The notes under the pieces were generated by a model. That model was given only the letters and a program-made list of their open reading frames with translations, did no database searches and had not been told where the DNA came from. From Sphacelaria rigidula (lineage: Eukaryota > Phaeophyceae > Sphacelariales), in NCBI GenBank assembly GCA_964200075.2, contig CAXNAA020000099.1:1-28400 (forward strand): a DNA stretch of 28,400 bases, given 5' to 3'. The position numbers were made by a program, and so were the translations under genes. Below are positions 21,201 to 28,400 of the stretch, piece by piece. Each line of letters opens with the position of its first letter. Position 1 is the stretch's first letter.

Positions 21201-24200
21201 AATTCTGATACAGCTGTACAGGACGTACATACGAAGACCCTCAAACTTCCCCCATGTTTTTTTTCTTCGTGAGCTATTTGCGACGGAATATTTGAGAACA
21301 GTTCTTTTCGGAACAAAATAACCAATGATTAGATGAGGAAAGAAAATCAGGGGGAGATTTCGGGGATCTCTGCATGTACGGCCTATATATCATGTCAGAA
21401 TTTCATCAAAAACGACGCAGAATCGAGCTCAAGACTCGCGTCATTCTATCGTAAACCGGTTCCTATAGTAAATGGAGATGGAACACCCACGAATGATTCA
21501 AACGCAATTATGCTGTTCAATTTCAAGTCGTTTTCGCCAAAATTTTGGCACGATGTACAGGTGGTATGTGCCAAGACCCCTTTTGAGCCTTCCTGTTCGT
21601 TTTTTCTTTCTTCGTGAGTTCTTGGCAATTTTGTTCCGAAAAACTATCATGAATTTTTCCGTCGCCACGAACGCACGAAGAAGAAGAAGAAACACGGGAG
21701 GACCGAAGGAGTGTTCGCACATACGTCCCATACATAATGCCAAAATTTCATCGAAAACGACTAAAAACCGATTCCTATGTGGAGATGGAACCTCAGCCGG
21801 AAGTTCGCCTCTGACTTGCCTTGTTCTACTTTCGGCTCGGAGGTCTTTACAAACTACTCGTTGGTTCGCACACTACTACCAGACGCCTTGGAGCGCTGGG
21901 GGGCTCATCTGCGTGCCAACTTGGATACTGCACGCCTAGTGCGACATGTGTTGTTGTACGATCGCAGCTTGTGCGACACCACGTGGCACTACCGACTGTA
22001 AACGAAAACTCCATACACTTTCGCACCTGACCACAGTTTGGTTTTTCGTTTGATGAGATCCATGTAGCACACATGGATTTGAAGACGCGCGCTGATTTGC
22101 CGATAACCACGATGTGTCATAGTAGGCACAACTCGCGATACATCGTCAGTTAGAACCGGCTGAAGGAAAGTGATCTTCTTAGGCGGCCCAGCCTGTACTT
22201 TTTTTTGTTTACTCACGTACTCACGCTTTCAACGGTGGAAATCGAAAAGCTCTGTCGCACCGCGTCAACTGGCATCACACAAACTCAATCAACGTTTTTT
22301 TTTGTTTACTCACGTATATATGCCTTTGACGGTAGCAATTAAGTACTTGAATTTAGAGACCCATCGCATAATGAATCGAACCCACATTCTCTTTACTAAT
22401 GATGGCAGCAGAACCATGAGACCGTCGGGGCGCGAGGCGCGGTGGATTATGAACCGTGGTGTATATACAGTGGTTTTGGTGACAAGAGGAGACGGAGAGT
22501 TTTCCACCTGTTGGTCGTTGGGTATACAAAATCCATGATTAGTATTGTTTATTTGCTTACAGCTCACACCCCTCCCCGATCTAAACGAACCCTGATCTTG
22601 ACCCTACCCATTTTATAAGGAGAATATATGAAATAGGGTATACCATGCGGTGTTATAAACAAAACCGGGTAGCGCACTTTCGGGGCGCAGCGCTGACGCG
22701 GGCTGGACGCCTGTATAACACGTTCCTGCGCCTCAGCCCCATGCCCAACGTGCTTGGGCAGCATGCCTACCGTTTTTTTTTCAACACATGGCAACAGTCT
22801 TGACTAGGGGGTGAAAAACGTGAGCTTGTCGGAGCACTTGATGTTGCCAACAACGCAGCAGGGTACGTCTCAGCTAAAAAGTCATGTAGTACTCTGTTTT
22901 GTTCATGTGCATCCCCTTTTAGGTTCATCTACACACCCGTTTCGCTCAGTGGTGACCCTCCTGCGGGCTCCGCAGAGGACACGTCGAACAGTCCCAACCA
23001 TACCCTATTTTGTCAATATTCACCTTGCCGAAATGGGCGAGAAGACCAAAGACCAAGAAATCGTGGCCTGCAGCTGTTTTCTCCGCAGACCCAACAGATC
23101 CGACGATGTGTACAGGGCGCGAATGCTCATGTGTGGGAGATGACAAACATCCAAAGATGCGTGAAAGTCTTGACGTCACACACCTGCACATCATGATGTC
23201 GCGGAAGATCAGAGCGTAGCGAGATCTAACGTTTGTGTATCCACGTGGAGATATTATAGGTTACTGATGTCTATCTACACGCCATTTTTCGTTGCGTCAA
23301 ACCTGGTACAGTAGCACCTGAAACGCCTCAAATAAGGCCGCGAGCCGCGCCGACGACGAAACGAAAGCTCTCTTGGCGGCACAGTCCGCTTACTCGCCTT
23401 TGTGGACTTACGGAGTCCAACACGGAAGGGAGACACAGTCCAGTCCCATGCTAGGGGTGGTACATCTCTCAGTTCTTGTACTGCACTCCCCCCTACCGCC
23501 CGTATTTGGTCTTGACAGGAGCATTATACCCGTTGACGGGGAACCATCATAAAGGCATGATGAAGCCCTCTCCAAGAAGCTGCAATAGCTGCAATGAGAT
23601 ATGCAACACACGGGCAACTTGTTATGTAAAGTGATATTTTCCAAGTGCTCTCTACTACCGGTCGCCCCGGTGGCTCAGTCGGTAAATTCTAAACCCTCCG
23701 ACGGTCGGGTCGTGGGTTCAAATCTTGGAGTGATCTGGGATTTTTTATCACACCATGCCCAACAGTGGAGATTGACTGTGTCGTGGATACACAAAATTCG
23801 ACGTGACGGTCGACAAGGAAAAGGGACCGCTGAACGTGACTGAACCCCTCTCGCGATATAAAAAAAAGGCAAGCATAGCAGAAGGAAGGTGGAGTATTAA
23901 AAACAAACAAAAAAAGAAAAAACTCCTGTGTTGGCCTCCCTCCTGTGTGACCCCGGCCGATGCGCCCACGAATACCGAAAGGTGTAGACCGGCGTCCAGA
24001 ATAGATGAGATAACAACACACACACAACACACACACTGCCCCAGTCGGGTGCGGCGCGGTTTCGACGTATCTTGGAAAGTCGACCGCCTCATTGATGTTT
24101 TTAGTCACACGTAGGTCCAACCTTTCTCACTCGTAGTCGACGCAATCTCTAAAAAACAGCGCACAGCCTTGCGCGGAGTCCAGGAGCATACTCTCTAGAC

Positions 24201-26959
24201 GTGAAAACTACGTTCAGTTTCAGAGGTCAGGCCACGTCTAGCAGTCTGATTCTGGGAATTTATAGTACCACCCGTCTCCCCCGCCCCATCCCGCCAACTT
24301 AGAGCTCATATAATATCTTGGGTGTGGTGCAGGAATTGAGAGGTGTGCTATCTTCGGTCTGGAGTGAAGAAGTGAGACGTTTTGTGACTTCCACGTGTGT
24401 GCGAAGCCTCGGGTTACCTGGTAATATCTCCTCTTGTCTGTGTCGTATCAGATGGCAGCATGGGTGGTGATCACATTTGAAAAAAATTATTTGCACTCGC
24501 TAGATACTCTCTCGCAGGATACCGGCGGACCCGCCTCAACACTCCTCTCTATGAACCGAGGATCTGACGCCTGTTTGTTCCCGCAAACGTAAAAAATACA
24601 GCTCAGGCGCAGCCCACATAGCTGGCAGAAACATTGATCCTTGAACAGTTGGCTTCGAATTACAAGTCCGCCTGGTAGTATGCACGATATGTTAACTTAC
24701 ATTATGTACACTGTTCCTGTGCTTTTGCTTGTCTCGGCCGCGGTTTTCATGCTCTTCACTACAGTGGCAGAAGAAAAAAGGTGGAGGCGACGTGTGGGGT
24801 CCTGAGGTAAGACTTCACATTGGAGTATGACCGTGTGGGTCGATTCATTGATCGATTGATTTGTCGCGTATCAACTGGTCTGCTACAGATTTAGCTGTGG
24901 TCACGAGGTGGATGTGCCTAAGTAAAATTAACGGAAATACTTGCCGGAGAAAACTCGAGTGAAATGATAGGAGACAAAAGGACGGGGGAGAAGACAAGTA
25001 GAAGACACTGAGATGGGTACAAGGCTGAGATCTAGCTGGTCCTGTGAGCGCTTCGTTCGTGCCCCTGGAATGACTGCAACGAGTGTGTGGAGGAATCTTG
25101 CCGCGTGGTATGGTACGATTGATGACAGGAGAGACATGAAAAATACTTGGCAGGGCTTTTCTAGTGGCGAGGATCAGTGTGTTAATACCCGCCTTTCGTG
25201 TTTCGTCCCTGAGGCTGTCATCATTTGTGACTTTCGCTATCGCAAGTGCACCTAGTGAACGCGTCGTAAGTACCACCGTGACATAGGTCCCACGACCCTC
25301 TGCTCCCTGCCAGTTTTGGCACCCTCGTGGGTTGTTCTGTGCCTCTCAAGTCTGTTTTTCTGCGAACGGACTGCGGATCGCGAACTATGAGAGTGTTGCG
25401 CAAATCTTCCTAGTTGAGGGATACCCTCTGTTTGTAGCCTTTTGTTCGTCTTCGAGCCGTCTTTAGTGTACGCTTGCCTGATGAAACCGTGCCCTTCTCC
25501 GATTACGTTGGCCCTCTATTTTGTCATGTCTCAGCGACAGCAAGGGAAGTATAACCCGAGCGGTGGTGGCGGTGGTGGCGGCAGAGACAGCAGAGACAGG
25601 GCTTGGGATGCGGATAGAGATAGGAGGAGCCACGGTGTGCGACATGACTGGCACGGTAGACGTGGTGGAATCCGGGACAGAAGCCGAGACAGGAGCCGAG
25701 ACAGAAGCCGAGACAGGAGCCGAGACAGAAGCCGAGACAGGGGCCACGACAGGGATAGCGGAGGTGCTCGACGTCGTGTCAGTGATAGCAGAGATCGGGG
25801 GAGGTATGCAAGCAGCTACAGAGACAGAGAAAGAGACAGAAGCAGGGACCGGGACAGGGACAGAAGCAGGGACCGAGACAGGGACAGGGACAGGGACAGG
25901 AACAGAGACCGAGACAGGGACAGAGACAGAGACAGGGGAAGAAGTAAGAACGGCAGCAGTAGCAGAGGCAGAGGAAGGGGTGACAACAAGAGAGATGGTT
26001 TCAGTAGGGATCGTGAACGAGAAGGGGACGGCGACAGGAGCAGGCGCCACAAGAGTAGCAAAAGCAGAAGTAGGGGCAGGGAAGGCAGGGTCAGAAGTCA
26101 CAGCCGTAGTCGAGATCGTGCGCCGCGGGGCAGAGGTGAATCAAGGGCCAAGGACAGCGTTAGTGTAGCCAGCGACGACAGCAGCGACCGCGACAGAGGG
26201 AAGAGGGAGAGAAGCAGCGTGCGGAGGAGGGGCTCTAGTCGAGATCGGACGAGAGTGAGGAGCAGGTCTAGAGGTAGCACTAGGAGCAGCAGCAGCAGCG
26301 GGCCAAGAGATGGCAACCGGCGCGATAGTGGACCTTCTCGAGACGCCAACCGGAGCGAGAAAGAGAAAAACAGGACAAGCAGCGACAGCGGTGGCCGTAG
26401 GAGCGACAGGCACGAGAGCAACGAACGTGTGAGTGATGGTGATCCTAAGAAACGCAAGCGTCCAGGTGGCAGCAGCGGTAAGAGGACTGCCAGTATCCCG
26501 AAGGACCGACAAGCCGCCGAAGCACGGAGCGGTGGCGGTCTCAGTGACAGCGACGATGGTGACGACAACGAGGCAGGTGCGAGAGACGTTGGAGGTAGCC
26601 GAGGAGATGAGACAAGCATACGCAGTGCCAGTGCACGTAAAAAAACAGGAGATGAGAAGCGTGGTGCCGACGGGGCGGATGGTGTAAAGGGAAACAGCAA
26701 GAAGGGACTGGTTTCGAAACATGCCGATGGGACTCAGGATGGTGATGACGAAAGTGACGGCGAGAGGAGCGAGGATGGTGGACACGATCGCGGACGGAGT
26801 GAGCGAGGGGTGGCGCGAGTACGGGATGTCGGAAGCCAAAAAAGGGAAGCAGCGATGCTCGAGGAAAGCATGGGCACGGAGATGGAGTCGGAGAGAAAAA
26901 AGCCTGTTAAGAAGAAACGAGATGGGGACGGGGTTTCGTCCCCGGGTCGAAGAAGGTAA
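12108..26959 (+). CDS. SR-type splicing factor: RRM plus long RS/RD-rich tail (4 exons, spliced)
   Basis: Joined exons 12108-12224, 20677-20778, 24765-24806 and 25535-26959 encode about 561 residues, all joins phase 0. Residues 8-78 form one RRM: RNP2-like LFVGGI near residue 10, helix 1 around TSDIEAEFKKFG, RNP1-like GKFGFIEF opening exon 2, helix 2 RKEAKDAM, final strand LGVDWQK made only when exons 2 and 3 are joined. A Lys/Gly linker and a Gly run (about 97-103) follow, then more than 400 residues rich in Arg, Ser and Asp, with RDRS and RDRD repeats from about 134. PKKRKR near 392 and a Lys/Arg cluster near 545 look like nuclear localisation signals. By family knowledge, an N-terminal RRM with a C-terminal RS domain marks SR proteins, nuclear factors in pre-mRNA splicing. 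The tail is unusually long. No zinc knuckle or second RRM is seen. The start has G at -3 and G at +4. U1-70K is less likely because its RRM is not N-terminal and its sequence differs. Confidence 0.82.
13453..13480 (-). repeat. Fragment of dispersed repeat X
   Basis: GTTATGGGGGTGAATGAGGG on the plus strand matches the complement of the repeat-X 3' end. Only this end is present. Confidence 0.4.
13637..13661. repeat. Short perfect hairpin
   Basis: CGACCATG (13637-13644) and CATGGTCG (13654-13661) form an 8-bp stem with a 9-nt loop in SR intron 1. Confidence 0.6.
16141..16290 (+). repeat. Dispersed repeat X, copy 2 (uninterrupted)
   Basis: TTTCATATGGGCC, GTGATTGATAATGATTGGCT, then GGCCCCCATTCACTCCCATA, about 150 bp. 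Same module order as copies 1 and 3. No open frame of note. Confidence 0.75.
17534..17855 (+). mobile_element. tRNA-derived SINE, family 1, copy C (full length)
   Basis: Head GCGCCCCGGTGATGTAATGG, A box 17543-17553, B box GGTTCCATTCC 17587-17597, palindrome 17630-17644, the same body motifs as copies A and B, and a tail rich in AAAT/TAAAA. AATGGC flanks both ends (17524-17529 and 17856-17861), a candidate target duplication. It lies in intron 1 of the SR gene in sense orientation. Confidence 0.87.
17899..18125. repeat. Inverted repeat with TATCGACAG motifs
   Basis: CATCTATCGACAGGC (17899-17913) is mirrored by GCCTGTCGATAGAT (18109-18122). Several further GTTGATGGCG, TATCGACAGATA and ATCTACTG motifs lie between. 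Possibly a degenerate TIR element right after SINE copy C. Confidence 0.5.
20189..20210 (+). repeat. GCT trinucleotide microsatellite
   Basis: About seven GCT units in intron 1. A TTCATCCA run follows at about 20302-20325. Confidence 0.9.
20557..20566. other. Assembly gap (10 N) in intron 1
   Basis: Ten N beside C-rich runs, about 110 bp upstream of SR exon 2. Intron length is therefore approximate. Confidence 0.98.
20677..20778 (+). CDS. SR gene exon 2 (second half of RRM)
   Basis: 102 nt, 34 codons, phase 0 at both ends. The acceptor TTTATTGTAG at 20667-20676 follows long C tracts that act as an extended pyrimidine run. The donor GAT|GTGAGT starts at 20779. The exon encodes GKFGFIEFEDRKEAKDAM and on to GGGRLGVD: the RNP1-like strand 3, helix 2 and most of strand 4. 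It has no start codon of its own, so it only makes sense as an internal exon. Confidence 0.88.
20896..20905. other. Assembly gap (10 N) in intron 2
   Basis: Ten N beside C-rich runs, about 120 bp downstream of SR exon 2. Confidence 0.98.
20990..21122 (-). mobile_element. tRNA-derived SINE, family 1, copy D (5'-truncated)
   Basis: Read on the minus strand it contains GTGACGTGAGTTGACGCGG, GTGCTGACC, ATCAAAATGCAAGGC, GAGAGATGGGTTGAT and GAGACCACGGACTCG in the same order as the complete copies. The tRNA-like head and first half are missing. Its 3' end runs into a poly-C block on the plus strand. Confidence 0.8.
21161..21441. mobile_element. Fold-back element P, copy 1
   Basis: Left arm 21161-21230 (CGCAGGTCTTAAGCTCAATT, GTTTTTTGATGAAATTCTGA) and right arm 21373-21441 are inverted relatives of about 68 bp. 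The loop contains TTTTCTTCGTGAG. It is related to copy 2 just downstream. Intron 2 of the SR gene. Confidence 0.75.
21516..21773. mobile_element. Fold-back element P, copy 2
   Basis: The left arm 21516-21572 (AAGTCGTTTTCGCCAAAATT) pairs with the right arm 21708-21773 (AAATTTCATCGAAAACGACT). The loop again has TTTCTTCGTGAG and a GTTCCGAAAA motif as in copy 1. A similar flank (CCGGTTCC or CCGATTCC, then GGAGATGGAAC) follows each copy at 21454-21484 and 21766-21790, so the pair may be a tandem duplication. Confidence 0.72.
22206..22438 (-). mobile_element. tRNA-derived SINE relative, copy E (rearranged)
   Basis: On the minus strand there is a divergent head with a perfect B box core GGGTTCGATTC (22373-22383) and an A-box-like CGGTCTCATGG, then CGTGAGTAAACAAAA, GTGTGATGCCAGTTGACGCGG, and then again TTTCCACCGTTGAAAGCGTG with GTGAGTAAACAAA. 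The order differs from copies A-C because the TTTCCACCG and GAGTAAACA motifs recur after GACGCGG. It is either two overlapping fragments or an internal duplication. Confidence 0.7.
23661..23875 (+). mobile_element. tRNA-derived SINE, family 2
   Basis: GCCCCGGTGGCTCAGTCGG contains a perfect A box TGGCTCAGTCGG (23671-23682). GGTTCAAATCT (23715-23725) is a near-consensus B box at normal tRNA spacing. A non-tRNA body follows and ends CTCTCGCGATATAAAAAAAA. It does not fold as a full tRNA with a matching acceptor stem, and the body and A-tail point to a retroposed SINE rather than a working tRNA gene. Body sequence differs from family 1. No clear target duplication. Confidence 0.7.
24765..24806 (+). 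CDS. SR gene exon 3 (42-nt microexon)
   Basis: 14 codons in phase 0 between acceptor CTTCACTACAG (ending 24764) and donor GAG|GTAAGA (from 24807). The peptide WQKKKGGGDVWGPE completes RRM strand 4 as LGVDWQK, matching the aromatic-plus-basic end common in SR-protein RRMs (compare VEWAK-like ends), and opens the linker. Both splice signals and the frame fit. Skipping it would remove 14 residues without shifting the frame. Confidence 0.72.
24807..25534 (+). other. SR gene intron 3 (728 bp)
   Basis: GTAAGA donor to CTCAG acceptor, with pyrimidine-rich sequence (CCCTCTATTTTGTCATGTCTCAG region) before the acceptor. Open frames on the two strands are short and unconvincing. No repeat recognised. 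Confidence 0.7.
25535..26959 (+). CDS. SR gene exon 4 (RS/RD-rich domain, to in-frame stop)
   Basis: The acceptor CATGTCTCAG ends at 25534 after a pyrimidine-rich stretch, and the exon opens RQQGKYNPS in phase 0. It encodes 474 residues before TAA at 26957: a Gly run, RS/RD dipeptide repeats, then Ser/Arg/Asp/Gly-rich sequence with basic clusters. The coding strand is strongly purine-rich with internal tandem repeats of 12 and 6 nt, so all other frames are also open by composition; those are shadows. An upstream in-frame ATG lies just before the acceptor (25529), so a short transcript starting here is possible but less likely than splicing. Confidence 0.85.
   Translation, partial: RQQGKYNPSGGGGGGGRDSRDRAWDADRDRRSHGVRHDWHGRRGGIRDRSRDRSRDRSRDRSRDRSRDRGHDRDSGGARRRVSDSRDRGRYASSYRDRERDRSRDRDRDRSRDRDRDRDRDRNRDRDRDRDRDRGRSKNGSSSRGRGRGDNKRDGFSRDREREGDGDRSRRHKSSKSRSRGREGRVRSHSRSRDRAPRGRGESRAKDSVSVASDDSSDRDRGKRERSSVRRRGSSRDRTRVRSRSRGSTRSSSSSGPRDGNRRDSGPSRDANRSEKEKNRTSSDSGGRRSDRHESNERVSDGDPKKRKRPGGSSGKRTASIPKDRQAAEARSGGGLSDSDDGDDNEAGARDVGGSRGDETSIRSASARKKTGDEKRGADGADGVKGNSKKGLVSKHADGTQDGDDESDGERSEDGGHDRGRSERGVARVRDVGSQKREAAMLEESMGTEMESERKKPVKKKRDGDGVSSPGRRR
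25675..25940 (+). repeat. Coding minisatellites in the RS domain
   Basis: 25675-25746 is an imperfect 12-nt repeat (AGCCGAGACAGR) coding RDRS units. 25820-25940 is a hexamer repeat (GGGACA/GAGACA) coding RD units. The coding strand is almost free of T. Confidence 0.85.
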
Positions 26960-26961
26960 GT
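26956..26961 (+). promoter_or_regulatory. Consensus splice donor overlapping the stop codon
   Basis: AAG|GTAAGT with the cut after 26955. The in-frame TAA at 26957-26959 lies within the donor hexamer. If used, the SR gene continues in phase 2. If not, translation stops here. Confidence 0.5.
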
Positions 26962-27511
26962 CTTTCTGATGAGCGGCTGCGGTCGAGGGTTCTGCGGGAA
27001 AAGGCGAAAGTCGAACTTGCTGGTTCTGCCAGCAGTTCTTTCACTGCGTTCGTTTTTGTGTGTGTGTGTGTGTGTGTGTAATTTCTCTGGTTTGCGCGGC
27101 TTTAGGCCATTTCTTTTATATCAAAAAGCCATTATCAACAAGGTCGTTTCATGATAATCGACCGAAAATCCACTTCTTACGTGATCAGAAGACGCGTTTT
27201 TTTACAAGTTTTTTTTTCATCGCCTCAAGTTATTGAACAATCGCCCAAAGTTATTGAAGAAGCGCTTGAACTCCCGCCGCTCATCAACCTTACAGCCCCT
27301 TACATTCCATAACAGCCATGCTGGCTTGGCTGATATAACTACTGCTGCTGCTACTGCTCGCGGGTACTCAGCGTGTTACGCCACCCTCCTTGCCCGCCTG
27401 TAGCCGTGGTGGCCCTTTACCCCCCATGACAAAAGCGCAGGGCGGGGCCAAAGTCGGTATTATTTGGGGCGCACTTCAGCTCTGTGCATGCTGCGTGTTG
27501 CCAACAGCCGT
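26960..27511. other. SR gene 3' UTR or intron 4, no separate gene
   Basis: Contains a TG dinucleotide run (27057-27079), T-runs near 27196-27220 and a CTG-like run near 27340. I see no AATAAA signal. 27420-27510 has no feature. Confidence 0.5.
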
Positions 27512-27516
27512 CGCAA

Positions 27517-27589
27517 TGCAGTACAGACTGTAGATGCGCCGAAGTCACAGCAGTCACACTGCAGTACAGACGGTACATGCGCCCAAGTC
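27517..27589 (+). repeat. Tandem repeat, 43-bp period x about 1.7
   Basis: TGCAGTACAGACTGTAGATG CGCC (27517-) recurs as TGCAGTACAGACGGTACATG CGCC (27560-). GTACAG motifs continue to about 27710 in degenerate form. Confidence 0.75.
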
Positions 27590-27842
27590 TTGTAGAAACA
27601 GGATCATACTGTACACAGAAAGCCTGCACGTGGTGCTACTGCGGTACAGTCAATGCATATAATGCAGCACTGTCTGCACCGTTGTCCGTGCTGTCCGTAC
27701 AGTCTGTAGTGAAGTATTAACGTACAACGATAGGGCACAACCGTCAGTTGTACAGTCAATGAGTACAGCAAGGCGGCGCTTCTATTTTTCGCCTTGCGTA
27801 ATCCAGTCCACCATGTATTGCCAAGTCAATACATTGTAGTAG

Positions 27843-28005
27843 TACATTTATGGGGGTGAATGGGGCCCGAATTTGGGCACTGCATATCTGTAAAATGGAC
27901 CGATCACTATCCACTGCAAAAAAATGACCCGTAATCGAGCCAATCGTATCAATCACAGACACAGACGTCATCTCCGAATGACGATCTCGCTCATATGGAA
28001 TGAAC
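27843..28005 (-). repeat. Dispersed repeat X, copy 3 (uninterrupted)
   Basis: On the minus strand: TTCCATATGAGCGAG, GTGATTGATACGATTGGCTC, GATCGGTCCATTTTAC, CGGGCCCCATTCACCCCCAT. This is the best guide to the empty site of SINE B. The outer ends (CATTCCATATGAG and TACATTTATGGGGGTG) may be weak inverted termini. Confidence 0.75.
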
Positions 28006-28110
28006 TCTAACTTAAGTACATATTTACAAGCCTGCGAGTGGTCGTTGTCGCGGAAATGTAGTCGCTCCAGCGACTGCGCTGATATAGTGTTGTGTGCTTG
28101 TATTGTTTAG

Positions 28111-28400
28111 CTGTTGCACTCGGGAAGCACACGCCCACTACGTTCCACCCCGCATTCACCGTCCTTCTCCACATCAGCAGTCAAGAACACGAAAAGTGGC
28201 TGCAGTTGCGGGCGTCACCCACAACAACAACCCCACCTAACCCTTTTACTCACATATCGCAAAAACGAAGCAGCAGAGAATATTCAAACAATTAACACGA
28301 GTTTCGAGTATCGTGGAACAAGTGAGGATGATGTGGACGACGATGACGAAGAAAAAGCGATTCACGCTGTGCGGCTGGGCTGCATATGGCATACCCCGCA
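28111..28400 (+). other. Open frame cut by window end, possible downstream exon
   Basis: The frame is open from just after TAG at 28108 to the last base, about 96 codons, with an acidic run EDDVDDDDEEK (28324-28356) near the end. The acceptor CTGCAG|T (about 28205) would join in phase with the donor at 26956, but its pyrimidine tract is weak. It could be a last exon of the SR gene, another gene, or chance. Confidence 0.22.

Larger units (their letters stand above)
20779..24764 (+). other. SR gene intron 2 (about 4.0 kb)
   Basis: GTGAGT donor to CTACAG acceptor. It begins with C-rich tracts and an N gap, then holds a truncated SINE (minus), two related fold-back elements, a rearranged SINE (minus) and a second-type tRNA-derived SINE (plus). 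22460-23660 and 23880-24760 show no supported feature. Confidence 0.72.

Noticed and set aside
23661-23745. Functional tRNA gene
   Set aside because: A and B boxes are good, but the acceptor ends do not pair and a SINE-like body with an A-tail follows.
25463-26839. Long open frames antisense to, and in another frame of, the RS-domain exon (Val/Pro/Ser-rich, Leu/Ser-rich and Thr/Glu-rich)
   Set aside because: The sense strand is almost free of T and repeats in units of 6 and 12 nt, so stops are rare in every frame. Only the RS/RD frame fits the upstream RRM and splice phases.

Overview
The window is eukaryotic nuclear DNA that is poor in genes and rich in repeats. The evidence is spliced coding sequence with consensus GT-AG borders, multi-kilobase introns, several families of tRNA-derived SINEs with Pol III A and B boxes, short inverted-repeat elements, microsatellites, and scaffold gaps of ten N beside homopolymer C or G runs. 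No bacterial or organellar gene arrangement is visible. A large-genome alga, possibly a brown alga, would fit this style, but nothing here proves the lineage.

Only two protein-coding genes can be supported. The main one, on the plus strand, is an SR-type splicing factor reconstructed from four exons: 12108-12224, 20677-20778, 24765-24806 (a 42-nt microexon) and 25535-26959. All internal joins are phase 0. The product is one RRM, a short Lys/Gly linker and a very long RS/RD-rich tail, about 561 residues in total. The stop codon TAA at 26957-26959 lies inside a perfect splice donor, so the transcript may continue into further exons or have two ends. The second gene runs divergently on the minus strand. 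Only its first recognisable coding exon (11122-11401) is clear: an acidic Ala/Gly/Pro-rich N-terminus, one transmembrane helix, then a donor. Its downstream exons were not found. The two starts are about 700 bp apart and may share a bidirectional promoter.

Layout: 1-6600 is repeat-rich sequence with a SINE copy (1572-1905), a TIR-flanked element (2356-2796), a tRNA-like unit (minus, about 2975-3046), a long fold-back element (3053-3320), a dispersed repeat pair (4493/5177) and a duplication across a gap (5737/5901). 6624-7363 is a three-layer transposon nest: a TIR element with 5-bp target duplication inside a SINE, inside an older dispersed repeat. 7367-11121 holds low-complexity tails, repeat pairs and a cluster of inverted-repeat modules. 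11122-12224 holds the divergent gene pair. 12225-25534 is mainly intron of the SR gene, loaded with SINEs, two related fold-back elements and poly-C blocks around exon 2. 25535-26959 is the RS-domain exon. 26960-28400 is downstream sequence with a small tandem repeat, another copy of the dispersed repeat, and an open acidic reading frame cut by the window end.

I found no defence system, CRISPR array or biosynthetic cluster. The most notable items are the SR gene architecture and the nested or fold-back elements.
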